DNA of 64,000 nucleotides from Moritella sp. 24 (GTDB taxonomy: Bacteria; Pseudomonadota; Gammaproteobacteria; Enterobacterales; Moritellaceae): contig NZ_CP056123.1 of assembly GCF_018219155.1 (NCBI RefSeq), positions 1,249,505-1,313,504 of the forward strand. The letters are read 5' to 3'. The position numbers were made by a program, and so were the translations under genes. Positions 45,940 through 56,092 of this stretch are shown here, one piece after another (the stretch's first letter is position 1; each line of letters starts with the position of its first letter). The notes beneath the pieces were generated by a model, which saw nothing but the letters and a program-made list of their open reading frames with translations, did no database searches and was not told where the DNA came from.

Positions 45940-46884
45940 CTAGCTTCTTGGGCTTAAATGGATCCCTGCGATCATGCAGCGGATCGAGCCACCGGCTAGT
46001 TCAATAGTGGGTACGCTAAAGCCTAAAATTGTTGAATATTGTTCGATACGGTTTATCTGATCGCTGGTTAGCGCATCTTTGGCACGTTGAGACATAACAA
46101 GGTGGCTTTTGCCGTTACCTGTTAGTTCGATTGCGTTGCCAGCAAAGTTATCAATTTGGTCAAAGCTAAGTTCGATAACTTCAATGCCTGATTCTTCTAA
46201 ACGCTGTCTAACCGCGGCACGACGTGCTTCATTTGGGATCATGTCTAAGCAAATAAGCGCGTATTTTGACGCAACGCACATCATCACATTGGTGTGATAG
46301 ATAGCATTACCTGTCGCATCAGCTGTTTCGAACGCCATTGGTTCGTACTGAAAAATAGCGCAGAAGCGTTCGAGGATCACTTCGTTAGAACGGTTTGATT
46401 TAGCGGTATAAGCGATACGATTCACGTTATCTAATACCATTGCCCCCGTACCTTCAAGAAACAGGTCATCCCACTCTAAACCAGAGAAATCGATAACGTC
46501 TTGCACGCGATACTGGGCTTTTAACATTTCAATAATGTCGCTGCGGCGTTCGCGTCGTCGGTTTTGTGAAAACATTGGGTACAAAGCAACATGGCCGCCA
46601 CTGTGGGTCGAGAACCAGTTGTTTGGGAATACAGAGTCTGGTGTCTCACGATCACCAAAATCATCAAATACATGGACGTTAATGCCGTTTTCGTTTAATC
46701 CTGCGACAACAACATTGAATTCATTTTTTGCTTGTAGTGATATGCCTGTGCGGTCTAACTCAAGAGAATCTTGCTCGTCGAGTCCGGTTTTTTGAAAAGC
46801 ATTATCGACTGCTGTTTCTGGGTTCGAGAAGAATTTCCACGGTCGAACCATTACAACAGAATTTGGCGCTTGGATTAAAGCCAT
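45940..46884 (-). CDS. ctlX: CtlX-like citrulline/amidino hydrolase
   Basis: A 314-residue pentein enzyme: MVRPWKFFSNPET, PNNWFSTH, LEGTGAMVLD, the histidine in IYHTNVMM and the terminal GGSIRCMIAGIHL with its nucleophile Cys. This matches the CtlX (citrulline utilisation) family, which turns citrulline into ornithine. It starts at ATG 46884 with AAGGAAG 5 bases upstream. The gene order suggests guanidino compound to citrulline to ornithine to proline. Confidence 0.8.
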   Translation of the reverse strand: MALIQAPNSVVMVRPWKFFSNPETAVDNAFQKTGLDEQDSLELDRTGISLQAKNEFNVVVAGLNENGINVHVFDDFGDRETPDSVFPNNWFSTHSGGHVALYPMFSQNRRRERRSDIIEMLKAQYRVQDVIDFSGLEWDDLFLEGTGAMVLDNVNRIAYTAKSNRSNEVILERFCAIFQYEPMAFETADATGNAIYHTNVMMCVASKYALICLDMIPNEARRAAVRQRLEESGIEVIELSFDQIDNFAGNAIELTGNGKSHLVMSQRAKDALTSDQINRIEQYSTILGFSVPTIELAGGSIRCMIAGIHLSPRS

Positions 46885-46932
46885 ATAACTTCCTTTTATG
46901 AAACCATGTCTTAACGAACAAGGTATTAACAA

Positions 46933-47242
46933 ATACTTATCTTTGCAAAACTATGCAACTGCATAAACAATATGCCAGACATTGATTAAAGTCAATTAAT
47001 GGGCGGAGAGAACGGGTTTTAAAAAAGGGGATAAAAATACGCTAATCAGTATTTAATATATGTTAATACGTTGTAAATACTAGATTTTAAAGTTTGTTAA
47101 TGAATTATAAAATTTGTTATGGAATGTGATGGGGTTATCGGTTTTTTATAGTGTGAGCAGGGATGTTAATAGGTAATTAGAATGCAAATATGGTTTTTTT
47201 TGTCATTAAAAGTTCATGTTTTAAGATTTTAAAGCGATAAAA
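46933..47242. other. Intergenic region
   Basis: About 310 AT-rich bases upstream of the ctlX-like gene. They should contain its promoter. No palindrome or ORF stands out. Confidence 0.4.
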
Positions 47243-47273
47243 AATGGCTTGAACAAGGTCGGTTCAAGCCATT
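47243..47273 (-). terminator. Terminator of dapE
   Basis: AATGGCTTGAAC (47243-47254) and GTTCAAGCCATT (47262-47273) form a perfect 12-bp stem, followed on the minus strand by T6. Confidence 0.9.
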
Positions 47274-47292
47274 AATTCGGTCAAATAAATGC

Positions 47293-48429
47293 TTATTTAG
47301 CTAATAGTTTAACGAGTGTTTGCTCGTATATTTCAGCTAATTGCTCAATATCTGAGATTTTTACACATTCATTTACTTTGTGAATTGTTGCATTTACAGG
47401 GCCTAATTCTACAACTTGTGCGCCTGTTGGTGCGATGAAACGACCATCAGATGTGCCGCCTGAAGTTGATAACTCAGTAGCATAACCACACACACTTTCA
47501 ATTGAATCGGTAATGGCATTTAACAAGTTACCCGGTTCCGTTAAGAAAGGCTGACCACTGTGGATCCAGCTAATCTCGTAGTTTAAACCGTGTTTTTCAA
47601 AGATGTTTTCAATGCGGTATTTAATTAAATCAGCAGTGATCTCGGTAGAATAACGTAAGTTAAACTGACAAGTTGCATCACCCGGTACGATGTTACTTGC
47701 GCCTGCGCCGCTACGGATGTCGGTGATTTGTAGCGTTGTAGCAGGGAAGTAGTCATTACCTTGATCCCAAACTGCTTGGCTTAGTTCAGACAATGCGGGT
47801 GCCAGTTTGTGAATCGGGTTTTCTGCAAGGTGTGGGTAAGCCACATGGCCTTGAATACCCTTAACAACGATGTCCCCTGTCAGTGAACCACGACGGCCGT
47901 TTTTAACGATGTCGCCAACTTTGTTTGTGCTTGATGGTTCGCCAACAATGCACCAGTCGATTTTTTCATTACGTGCTTCAAGGGTATCAATTACACGGGT
48001 TGTGCCATTGATAAACGGGCCTTCTTCATCACTAGTGATTAAGAGTGCAACCGAACCTTGGTGGTCTGGGTGTGCTTTAACGAAGTTTTCAACCGCGACC
48101 AAAAATGATGCGATAGAACCTTTCATGTCTGCTGCGCCACGGCCGTGTAAGTAACCATCGATGATCGTTGGTACGAATGGGTCTGTGTCCCAATCTTCAA
48201 TCTTACCTACTGGTACAACGTCGGTATGTCCTGCAAAGCAAAACACAGGAGCGGTGGTACCACGACGAGCCCAAAGATTAGTCGTATCTTCAAATACCAT
48301 TGTTTCGATGGTAAAGCCGAGTTCTTCAAGACGTTTGATCATCATTTGCTGACAACCCGCATCTTCAGGTGTTACTGATTTACGGCTAAGTAGGTCTTTG
48401 GCAAGTTGTAGTACTAAACTGTCTGACAT
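47293..48429 (-). CDS. dapE: Succinyl-diaminopimelate desuccinylase
   Basis: A 378-residue zinc aminopeptidase-fold enzyme of lysine/peptidoglycan biosynthesis. [10 protein letters not shown] and [10 protein letters not shown] carry metal ligands, [11 protein letters not shown] the catalytic Glu, and SGGTSDGRF the C-terminal ligand region. Length matches E. coli DapE (375). The ATG at 48429 follows AAAAAGGAA; the upstream start would add 11 unlikely residues. It pairs with yffB as in E. coli. Confidence 0.96.
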   Translation of the reverse strand: MSDSLVLQLAKDLLSRKSVTPEDAGCQQMMIKRLEELGFTIETMVFEDTTNLWARRGTTAPVFCFAGHTDVVPVGKIEDWDTDPFVPTIIDGYLHGRGAADMKGSIASFLVAVENFVKAHPDHQGSVALLITSDEEGPFINGTTRVIDTLEARNEKIDWCIVGEPSSTNKVGDIVKNGRRGSLTGDIVVKGIQGHVAYPHLAENPIHKLAPALSELSQAVWDQGNDYFPATTLQITDIRSGAGASNIVPGDATCQFNLRYSTEITADLIKYRIENIFEKHGLNYEISWIHSGQPFLTEPGNLLNAITDSIESVCGYATELSTSGGTSDGRFIAPTGAQVVELGPVNATIHKVNECVKISDIEQLAEIYEQTLVKLLAK

Positions 48430-48517
48430 GAGTAATTCCTTTTTACAGCATATTGTTAGCACTGGCTTACCTTGTAGGCCAATGCTGTAAGTATTTTGGT
48501 GTTGTTTTTGACGTTAT

Positions 48518-48868
48518 TTACTTTGAGAAAATAGCAGCATAGTCATCAGCTTTAAAGCCTAGCGTTAATGCACCATCAACCTCTAGAATCGGACGTTTGA
48601 TCATAGCTGGCTGTTCGATTAACAATTCAATTGCGGTCGCTTCTGTTAATCCCGCTTTTTGTTCATCGGTTAATTTACGGTAAGTCGTACCACGTTTATT
48701 CAACACTTGTTCCCAACCCAGTGTTTCACACCAAGTGATCAGTTGTGCTTTATCTAAACCGTTAACGCGGTGATCGTGAAATGTGAATTCCAGTTCGTTT
48801 GCTTCTAACCATTTTTTAGCTTTCTTAATGGTGTCGCAGTTTTTAATTCCATACATCACAGTCGTCAT
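48518..48868 (-). CDS. yffB: ArsC/Spx-family protein YffB
   Basis: A 116-residue thioredoxin-fold protein of the ArsC/Spx family. GIKNCDTIKKAKKWLE carries the single redox Cys (C11), and RPILEVDGALTLGF is typical for YffB. The E. coli homologue sits next to dapE as here; its role is unknown, possibly glutathione-dependent. It is 88 bases upstream of dapE and co-directional. Confidence 0.92.
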   Translation of the reverse strand: MTTVMYGIKNCDTIKKAKKWLEANELEFTFHDHRVNGLDKAQLITWCETLGWEQVLNKRGTTYRKLTDEQKAGLTEATAIELLIEQPAMIKRPILEVDGALTLGFKADDYAAIFSK

Positions 48869-49064
48869 TTTAATTCCTATTTTCTTGGTTTTTTTCTTTA
48901 AACGTAATGCTGTCAGTATAAATAACTGGTGGATAATTGGTAGTGCTAGCGTTAATTAACAGAAATTGTTATTTCACCATTCAATTTCGGTATATAGTTG
49001 ATCTATCTTGTTCAGGCTATTAACTATTTAAATTAATAGCAGATGCTGTTGGAGTAATGACGAA

Positions 49065-49928
49065 GTGAAAATGATTTCCGGTCTTAAAGACATTATTAAC
49101 GAGTTCGATACCTTTATCTTAGATCAGTGGGGTGTATTACATAATGGCGGTGAGGCGTTTCCAAGTGCGATCGCGACATTAGAGTTGTTAAAGCAACATG
49201 ACAAAAAAGTCGTGATCTTATCGAACAGTGGTAATACCCACAATTTTTCTTATCAACGTTTAACTGATTCGGGTATCAGCCGTGATTTGTATATTGATGT
49301 GCTGACATCGGGCGATCACATGCGTCATAATTTTAAGCAAGGTAAGTTTACTGAGTTGGGAACCAATGCCTTGGTACTTGGTTGGGATGATGGTGTGCAA
49401 AGCACTGTGCTTGAAGATTGCGGCTTAACCAGTGTGGATATTGACGATGCTTCTCTGATCCTGTGCTACGGTGTTGGTCGCGCGACGGTTGCAGATTATC
49501 AATATGAGCTGGATATCGCCTATGCCCGTGGTTTAGAAATGGTCGTGAGTAATCCAGATCTTGTTGCGATGAGTCCTGATGGCGCATTAAAACTGTGTCC
49601 GGGATCGATTGCTAATGCGTATGCTGAAATGGGTGGCAAGGTGCATTGGCATGGTAAGCCACAAGTAGAAGTATATGGTATGTGTAAAACATTACTCGGT
49701 GGCTGGGATAATGCCATTGCTGTGGGTGATAGTTTAGAACATGACATCCGTGGTGCGAATACGGCAGGTATCTCGAGTTTGTTTCTCACAACTGGTATTC
49801 ATGCTGATGATTTGAACGCGAAAAAAGCAGAAAAATCAGAGATGGATGAATCTTCGCTGGTGGCTGAATTAAGTGCAGAATTCGACGTTAAACCAAGTTA
49901 CTACATTGATTGGTTTCAAGTCGATTAA
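49065..49928 (+). CDS. HAD-superfamily class IIA phosphatase
   Basis: A 287-residue protein of the NagD-like HAD IIA type. Motif I is FILDQWGVLHNG, motif II VVILSNSG, motif III within PGSIANAYAEMGG (Lys in HGKPQ) and motif IV VGDSLEHDIRGA. The cap domain lies between motifs II and III. The substrate is unknown, likely a small phosphorylated metabolite. The start is GTG 49065 or ATG 49071. Confidence 0.82.
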   Translation: MKMISGLKDIINEFDTFILDQWGVLHNGGEAFPSAIATLELLKQHDKKVVILSNSGNTHNFSYQRLTDSGISRDLYIDVLTSGDHMRHNFKQGKFTELGTNALVLGWDDGVQSTVLEDCGLTSVDIDDASLILCYGVGRATVADYQYELDIAYARGLEMVVSNPDLVAMSPDGALKLCPGSIANAYAEMGGKVHWHGKPQVEVYGMCKTLLGGWDNAIAVGDSLEHDIRGANTAGISSLFLTTGIHADDLNAKKAEKSEMDESSLVAELSAEFDVKPSYYIDWFQVD

Positions 49929-50031
49929 TTGATATTTATGGTTTGTGCATTCAAACTCCAGCAGTTAATCTCTAGTTAACGATTAGACTATGTCTAAATA
50001 GGTAACTAATAATTAACTAAAGGGGTATCTA

Positions 50032-51267
50032 ATGGAGTTGGATGTTCGACAAACTGTTATTGTTGCGATTTTGGTGCTGTTTATAGGTAAGTACCTGACA
50101 CACAAAGTCGCTTTTTTACAAGAATATAATATCCCCGAGCCTGTCTCTGGCGGATTGATTGCCTCTATTCTATTTGCCATTCTCTATGGCGTTTTTGATA
50201 TTGAATTACAGTTTTCCTTAGCTGTGCGTGATACTTTACTTATTGTGTTTTTCACCATCATTGGCCTGTCATCCCGCTTCTCAACCCTGCTTAAAGGGGG
50301 GAAACCACTCATCATTTTATTGATTATTGCTGTGGTGTACCTGTTTTTACAAAACTTCACAGGCTTAACGGTTGCGCAGTTTACCCAGCAATTACCAGAG
50401 GTCGGTATTATTGGTGGTTCCGTTTCACTGAGTGGTGGGCATGGCACTGCGATTGCGTGGGCACCGTTGTTTGTCGACAAGTACAATATCAGTAATGCAA
50501 TGGAAATTGGTATTGCTTGTGCGACATTTGGCTTGATTCTTGGCGGTGTGATTGGTGGGCCAATTGCCAAGTATTTGATTGGTCATTATAAGTTAGAGCC
50601 CAGTAAAGAACCTAAATTGACCGTTGGTACGTTACATAAACCTAAGACAAAATCGGCAGACATCGCAGAGACTCAGCCCTGTATCGCGCCAATTGATTAT
50701 CATCATATGCTTAATTCCATACTGATTATCAGTATTAGTATTGGTTTGGGACTGGGGCTGAATATCGTGTTCGCTAACTTAGGTTTATATTTACCTGAGT
50801 TTGTAACGTGTCTATTTGCAGGCATTATCGTTATTAACTTTGGGCCATTGATTATGCCAAAGTTAACTTGGCCAGAACGCAGTCGTTCATTAGCACTTAT
50901 TTCTGATCTCAGTTTAGGCTTGTTCCTCGCCATGTCATTAATGAGTCTGCAACTCTGGACTCTGGGTGGATTAGGCGGGCCAATTTTAATCATGTTGACC
51001 GCACAAGTTGTGATTGTTACTGGTTTTGTAATCTTTGTGGTTTTTCCTTTGATGGGTAAGGATTATGATGCTGCGGTGATGTCGGCTGGTTATGCGGGAT
51101 TAGCGTTAGGCGCGACCCCAACAGCGATTGCGAATATGACAGCTGTAACCGAGAAGTTTGGTGCGTCAGCAAAAGCCTTTGTGGTGGTGCCATTAGTTGG
51201 GGCGTTTTTTATTGATATTGCCAATGCGCTTATTATTCAGTTTTTGTTGGATATTTTTGCAACCTAG
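50032..51267 (+). CDS. gltS: Sodium/glutamate symporter
   Basis: A 411-residue inner-membrane protein with ten or more helices, matching GltS. Repeated motifs include NIPEPVSGGLIAS, SLSGGHGTAIAW and AGLALGATPTAIANM, the inverted-repeat hairpins of the ESS family. It imports glutamate with sodium. AAGGGG lies 6 bases before the ATG. Single gene ending at a terminator. Confidence 0.93.
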   Translation: MELDVRQTVIVAILVLFIGKYLTHKVAFLQEYNIPEPVSGGLIASILFAILYGVFDIELQFSLAVRDTLLIVFFTIIGLSSRFSTLLKGGKPLIILLIIAVVYLFLQNFTGLTVAQFTQQLPEVGIIGGSVSLSGGHGTAIAWAPLFVDKYNISNAMEIGIACATFGLILGGVIGGPIAKYLIGHYKLEPSKEPKLTVGTLHKPKTKSADIAETQPCIAPIDYHHMLNSILIISISIGLGLGLNIVFANLGLYLPEFVTCLFAGIIVINFGPLIMPKLTWPERSRSLALISDLSLGLFLAMSLMSLQLWTLGGLGGPILIMLTAQVVIVTGFVIFVVFPLMGKDYDAAVMSAGYAGLALGATPTAIANMTAVTEKFGASAKAFVVVPLVGAFFIDIANALIIQFLLDIFAT

Positions 51268-51294
51268 TCGCAAAGTAATAATGTCATCATGAAG

Positions 51295-51326
51295 AAGGGC
51301 ATACCATGAAGGATATGCCCTTTGTT
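51295..51326. terminator. Bidirectional terminator
   Basis: AAGGGCATA (51295-51303) pairs with TATGCCCTT (51314-51322), followed by T-rich sequence, between gltS and the convergent lipase gene. Confidence 0.8.
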
Positions 51327-51365
51327 TATCTTCTAACGTATTCTGGCTTAGTCCGCTTAGTCCGC

Positions 51366-52634
51366 TTAGTTGGTATGATCCCACATATTAACGAGCTCTG
51401 TTAAACCTGCGCCAACGGTAGTGTCTGGCGTGATATAAACATGGCTTGCCTTGTTGGCAGCACTTGCTTGACCATTTGCTAATGGCATTAAAATATCGTT
51501 AATGAACGGTGTTAAGTAATGGCTGTTTGCTGGGTTTGAACCCGGTGCTTTCGGGAAATAAATCATGTTCTCGTTATGGCGGCCTGACATCGTTGCTACT
51601 GGATCTTTTTCTCGCACCATATTGATTACGTTGTTGTAACGCATTTTGTTAGCAAACGCATGGATATACTTTTCAATAATACGGGTTGCTGGTGACGAGA
51701 ATACACGTGTTAATACACCTGTTCTTACGCCTGCGTCAATGGCGGTATAAGCACCGAGTGAATGACCTGTCAGTACGACGTTATAAGTTTTAGCCGCATT
51801 TGAGGCTTTATAACCACGCGTTAATGACGCTGTGTTTGCTGGATATTGCGCTAAGATCTGTTGGGTAAAGTTATACGCATCAACCTGCCAGTCTTCATCT
51901 GTTTCAGAAAGGTTAGCAAGCATGAGTTCAATATCTTGCATTACATCACCGTTACTGCTGGTACCTTTGAAAGAAATAATAACTTCTTCTTCTAAATTTT
52001 TGCTCGGGACTGCGGGTACTTTAATCGCGACACCGTGAACGCCACTGTCACCAACATAGGTTGCAATCACATTCAGTTCTGCACTGTTTTCGTCGAGCAT
52101 CAACTGTTGAAAGGTTTCGTTGTCAGTAAATGCAAACGGTCCAGCACCTTGCTCTGTGCTGTAGACATAACTTGATGCAAATGCGTAACGCAGCATGTTG
52201 TTATACGCGACCGGTAATTCAGTGTTATTAATGGCGAGGGCGTCAACTTCTGTCATCACTGGGTATTCATAACCATAAGAATTATCAGAAGCAAAGTAAG
52301 TGATATTACTAATAAATTCTGCTGAGTATTTATTGACGAGGGTATTGCTGCACATACTCGCTAAGGTACTGTGCACCTGGTCTGAGTTTACCGCGACAGA
52401 ATCAATCTTTTTAACGACAAAGTAGTTTTCGGTGTCAGCTGAATAGCTGTTGTCTTTCCAATATCCCTCTAGCTTTAAGTACTGATTACTGGGATTGACC
52501 GCCCATGATTTTTTGATTAAATCTGAACGCGATGCGAAGCTATCTTTCACGCCATAACATTGCAAATAGGTGCTATCGAGGGCAAAACTGTTAAAACTCA
52601 GTACTGATATTAATAGTGTAAAAATAGTACGCAT
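51366..52634 (-). CDS. Secreted class 3-type lipase
   Basis: A 422-residue exported alpha/beta hydrolase: signal peptide 1-18 (NSFA-LD), oxyanion block IISFKGTSSNGD (about 219-230), nucleophile elbow TGHSLGAY with S292, a candidate acid in VREKDPVATM and a late His (SHYLTPF). This matches fungal-type lipase 3 / DUF2974 families. It probably hydrolyses lipids outside the cell. Single gene. Confidence 0.85.
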   Translation of the reverse strand: MRTIFTLLISVLSFNSFALDSTYLQCYGVKDSFASRSDLIKKSWAVNPSNQYLKLEGYWKDNSYSADTENYFVVKKIDSVAVNSDQVHSTLASMCSNTLVNKYSAEFISNITYFASDNSYGYEYPVMTEVDALAINNTELPVAYNNMLRYAFASSYVYSTEQGAGPFAFTDNETFQQLMLDENSAELNVIATYVGDSGVHGVAIKVPAVPSKNLEEEVIISFKGTSSNGDVMQDIELMLANLSETDEDWQVDAYNFTQQILAQYPANTASLTRGYKASNAAKTYNVVLTGHSLGAYTAIDAGVRTGVLTRVFSSPATRIIEKYIHAFANKMRYNNVINMVREKDPVATMSGRHNENMIYFPKAPGSNPANSHYLTPFINDILMPLANGQASAANKASHVYITPDTTVGAGLTELVNMWDHTN

Positions 52635-52946
52635 TTAAAACTCCAAGTATTATGTATCATGGTCGAATAACTGTTATTGACGACGACGAATGTTAATTAA
52701 CTGTTGTTGGACAGGGAGGCAGATTAGCGCGTTTATATCATTATTTTTTCAATCTAGATCTCAATTTTACGTAATTCACTGGCAATATGTGACATGTCGT
52801 TCTATTTGTAAGCGTTTTGTGAGCTATAAGAACAATTAAGCTTACACCTGTATTTAATAATATTATGTATAGGTTTATTGATATTAACAAAGTCTATTAG
52901 TAGTGTATTATGCTGAGCGTGTATTTTTATATTAAAAAGGGGATAA
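52635..52946. other. Intergenic region
   Basis: 312 bases between the divergent lipase gene and the small secreted protein gene. It must hold their promoters. No other feature was seen. Confidence 0.4.
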
Positions 52947-53246
52947 GTGTCTAAAATGAAGCTATTACTGTTGTCTGTCGCGTTGTTTTCGAGTACTTCA
53001 ATTGCTGCGAATACGGGTTTTAATACTGACGTAGAGCGATGTGCATCGTTATTACCAAAAGCAAAGGTGTATAACGTATCTTTGGAATATCAGATTGATA
53101 CAACGCCTGCTGTACCAGTTATTAATACGAGTTTTGGTGTTGAATGGTCACCTGAATATGAGCCCTCAGATGCAGATCAAGAAGCTGCTTTTCAAGCGCT
53201 TGAACCTTTTGTTTTATGTATGGGTAAAGCGTTTACCGGAAAGTGA
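52947..53246 (+). CDS. Small secreted protein
   Basis: A 99-residue protein with a signal peptide at 1-21 (SIAA-NT) and two cysteines (ERCAS, VLCMG) that may pair. The start is a GTG at 52947 with GGGG upstream, or the ATG at 52956. Not recognised. It ends 4 bases before the convergent GGDEF-EAL gene. Confidence 0.6.
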   Translation: MSKMKLLLLSVALFSSTSIAANTGFNTDVERCASLLPKAKVYNVSLEYQIDTTPAVPVINTSFGVEWSPEYEPSDADQEAAFQALEPFVLCMGKAFTGK

Positions 53247-53250
53247 TCAA

Positions 53251-55791
53251 CTAACTGCTGTGTGAGTAGGTACAAATATGCTCACTGTTCCAGTCCGCTA
53301 ATGGTTTTGGACGAGAGTAGTAAAAACCTTGGGCATAGCGACAACCTAGTTGTTTTAAGCGTTGTGCTTGCTCGGCGGTTTCAACACCTTCTGCGACGAT
53401 CTCAGCATCGAATTCATCTGTCATTGTCACAATCGCGGCAATGATTGAGGTATGTCGCTTACTTTCTAGCATTTGGCTAACAAAAGAACGGTCGACTTTT
53501 AATGAGTCAAAGGGAAGTTGCGTCAAATAAGCTAATGATGAATAGCCTGTACCAAAGTCATCAATCGCAATGTGTATTCCTAAGCCACGTAACTGTTCTA
53601 ATGTTTTGTTTGTCAGCGCTGGCTGACTCACTAAGCGTGATTCTGTGACTTCTAATGTAAGGTTTTCTGCGGGTAGTTGTGTGGTCATTAAAATTTGTTT
53701 AACAGCATCAACATAACCTGAGTGTACGAGTTCACGGACAGATAGATTAACATGCAAGGCAAAGGTATTAGGCCATAGCCCTTTGTCTATCTGTTGCTTG
53801 GTATCAGCACAAGCTTGCATTAAAATTTGCTGACCAATTTCGATGATCATACCGGTACTTTCTGCGAGTGGAATAAAGTCCAGTGGGGATACTAATCCTC
53901 GCGCAGGACTGTGCCAGCGCACTAAGGCTTCAGCGCCGCTGACTTCATCGGTTGTTAGGTCGATAACTGGTTGGTAGTAAACTTGGAATTCACGATTTGT
54001 GATTGCGTGTCGTAGTTCAGCGGTTAAGCGGGTTTGTTCTTTTGATGCTGTGATCATGTAGTCTTGATAATGGCTACTTTGTATTTGTTCTTGCTTGAAA
54101 GCATGGGTAAGCGCAAGGCTAGAATTACGTAACCATTCTTCCATATCAATATTATGGAATTGGCCACTCATGATCCCTGCGTTAGCGCTCACTAACACTT
54201 CAGTGCCATTAATTATGAAGGGGAGTTCAAAGTAGGTTAGCAGTGTTTCTGCAAAGTCATCACTGTGTTCAAGATCTTTAAAGTGGGGAGTAAAGATCGC
54301 AAATGTATCTTTATCTATACGACTAATCGTGACTTTATCTGATAGGTTTTGCTTTAGCCGTGCGGTGATCGCAATCAGTAATTGGTCACTTTTGTGTTGG
54401 CCTAAGCTGTTATTAGTACGACGAAATGAGCAGAGTCCCAATAACACTAAAATACCGTGATTTTGAGATGCAGGGTTATTGAGTTTTTCAACAAAACCAT
54501 CACGACTTAACAAGCCCGTAAGACTATCGAATAATAGTTGATTGCGTAATGTGGAAAATGAATGTTCTAATCGAGATGACATTGATTGAAAGGCTGAAAT
54601 AAGTTGGCCTGTTTCATGTAATTTGATGTCTTCTTTAACCGTAATATCCCAGTTATCATGATCAATCTGCTGTGATGCTTGTGCAATATCCATAATCGGT
54701 TGGGTGATTATACGCAGTAAATACAATCCCATTAACAAGCCGAACAGTGCCAGCGTTAATGCGGCAATCAAACCTAAACGTTGTTGGCTAGGTAATCCAC
54801 CGAGCAGTACATCTTCGGGTAGAGTGACAACAGTAAACCACTGTAAGTTGTTATTGTTATACGCACTAATACGGCTAAAGTAACGTATACCGTCCTTAGT
54901 AAACTCGAAGGTGGCAGATTTATTATGTAATTGTAATTGCTGTTTAATGATTTCTTGAGAGTTAGTTGCGATAAGCGGGTCGCTGCTGTTGGTTGCGATG
55001 ATGTGATCTTTTTGTTCGTCAAATAAGGGGGCATATGATGAACTCGCAATCAATGCGCCCTCACCGTTGGTGATATAGGTTAATCCACCAAACTTACTGC
55101 TTTCTGGTTTAATAAAGTGCGATAGCTGTAATAAATCAATATCGGTTGATACAACACCTAATAATTCATTGTTACGTATTACGGGTACCGCACTGGATAT
55201 AGTGAAAGTCTCTTCAGCATCCACATTGGTGTATATTTTTGCCCAGCCTGGTTTTTTACTTTCTGCAAATGAGCGATACCAAGGACGTACTCTAGGATCA
55301 TATTCTGAAATGCTGTGTTTAAGGGGGCTATTGGTAGAAACGCCTTCATAAAATTGTAATGCGTAATTGGTACGTTGATCTTGTAGAATCAGCGATACGT
55401 TTTTGTTGGAATGACGACGAAAGCCGATATAATCTTGCTGCTCACTGCCAAACGAGATGGTACTTATTTGCTGTTGTTGACTATAAATATCGGTAAGTGC
55501 GGCATAGAGGTAATCTTCTACTTTACGCGTATCTGTTGATTGATAAAGTTGGTTACGCTGAATGCTGTCGGCAATGGTGAGAGTGGTATTAAAAGGTTGT
55601 TCTAGAAAACGATCGAGATTATTGCTGGTATTTTCTGAATATGCGCTCAATAATTTATCGCTTATTTCATCGAGCATTCGTTCATAATTGCTATTTTGAA
55701 CAAACGTGAGAACGGCCACTGTCAGCAAAAGTAACAAAGTAAAAGGGAGCATCACCGCATTACGAAGTGTTTGAGGTTTTGATTCTATCAT
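53251..55791 (-). CDS. Membrane GGDEF-EAL sensor phosphodiesterase
   Basis: An 846-residue sensor protein: TM1 at about 14-30, a periplasmic dCache domain (RPWYRSFAESKKPGW near 170), TM2 at about 340-360, HAMP, a GGDEF domain and an EAL domain. The GGDEF motif is degenerate (RIDKDTFAIF), so no diguanylate cyclase activity is expected. The EAL side is complete: GAEALVRW, NLSVREL, EVTESRL, IDDFGTGYSS, LKVDRSF and AEGVET. It should degrade c-di-GMP in response to an external ligand. Confidence 0.92.
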   Translation of the reverse strand: MIESKPQTLRNAVMLPFTLLLLLTVAVLTFVQNSNYERMLDEISDKLLSAYSENTSNNLDRFLEQPFNTTLTIADSIQRNQLYQSTDTRKVEDYLYAALTDIYSQQQQISTISFGSEQQDYIGFRRHSNKNVSLILQDQRTNYALQFYEGVSTNSPLKHSISEYDPRVRPWYRSFAESKKPGWAKIYTNVDAEETFTISSAVPVIRNNELLGVVSTDIDLLQLSHFIKPESSKFGGLTYITNGEGALIASSSYAPLFDEQKDHIIATNSSDPLIATNSQEIIKQQLQLHNKSATFEFTKDGIRYFSRISAYNNNNLQWFTVVTLPEDVLLGGLPSQQRLGLIAALTLALFGLLMGLYLLRIITQPIMDIAQASQQIDHDNWDITVKEDIKLHETGQLISAFQSMSSRLEHSFSTLRNQLLFDSLTGLLSRDGFVEKLNNPASQNHGILVLLGLCSFRRTNNSLGQHKSDQLLIAITARLKQNLSDKVTISRIDKDTFAIFTPHFKDLEHSDDFAETLLTYFELPFIINGTEVLVSANAGIMSGQFHNIDMEEWLRNSSLALTHAFKQEQIQSSHYQDYMITASKEQTRLTAELRHAITNREFQVYYQPVIDLTTDEVSGAEALVRWHSPARGLVSPLDFIPLAESTGMIIEIGQQILMQACADTKQQIDKGLWPNTFALHVNLSVRELVHSGYVDAVKQILMTTQLPAENLTLEVTESRLVSQPALTNKTLEQLRGLGIHIAIDDFGTGYSSLAYLTQLPFDSLKVDRSFVSQMLESKRHTSIIAAIVTMTDEFDAEIVAEGVETAEQAQRLKQLGCRYAQGFYYSRPKPLADWNSEHICTYSHSS

Positions 55792-56092
55792 TGCTGTGAA
55801 TTTTGATCATTAAGCGGCTGAATACACAGTTTATGTTTACTTAATTTTGATTTTTATGCAAAGGTTCAGATTTAGAATTAGAGATAAATCACAAAAATAG
55901 ACTATAGATGACGATAAAATTAACCTGCTATTAACAGTGGATTAGCACCCTATACGACTTACGAGTATCGACTAAAGTACTTTATTGTTGTTTAACTTTA
56001 TGTGTTTATAGTTTTATTTTATACCTAGTGATTTCACGCCTCACTGATACGGTAATACCGCTATTTTTAATATATAAGCAAGGCGTTTGGCA
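55792..56092. other. Intergenic region
   Basis: 301 bases between two minus-strand genes, holding the promoter of the GGDEF-EAL gene. Nothing else was identified. Confidence 0.4.
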
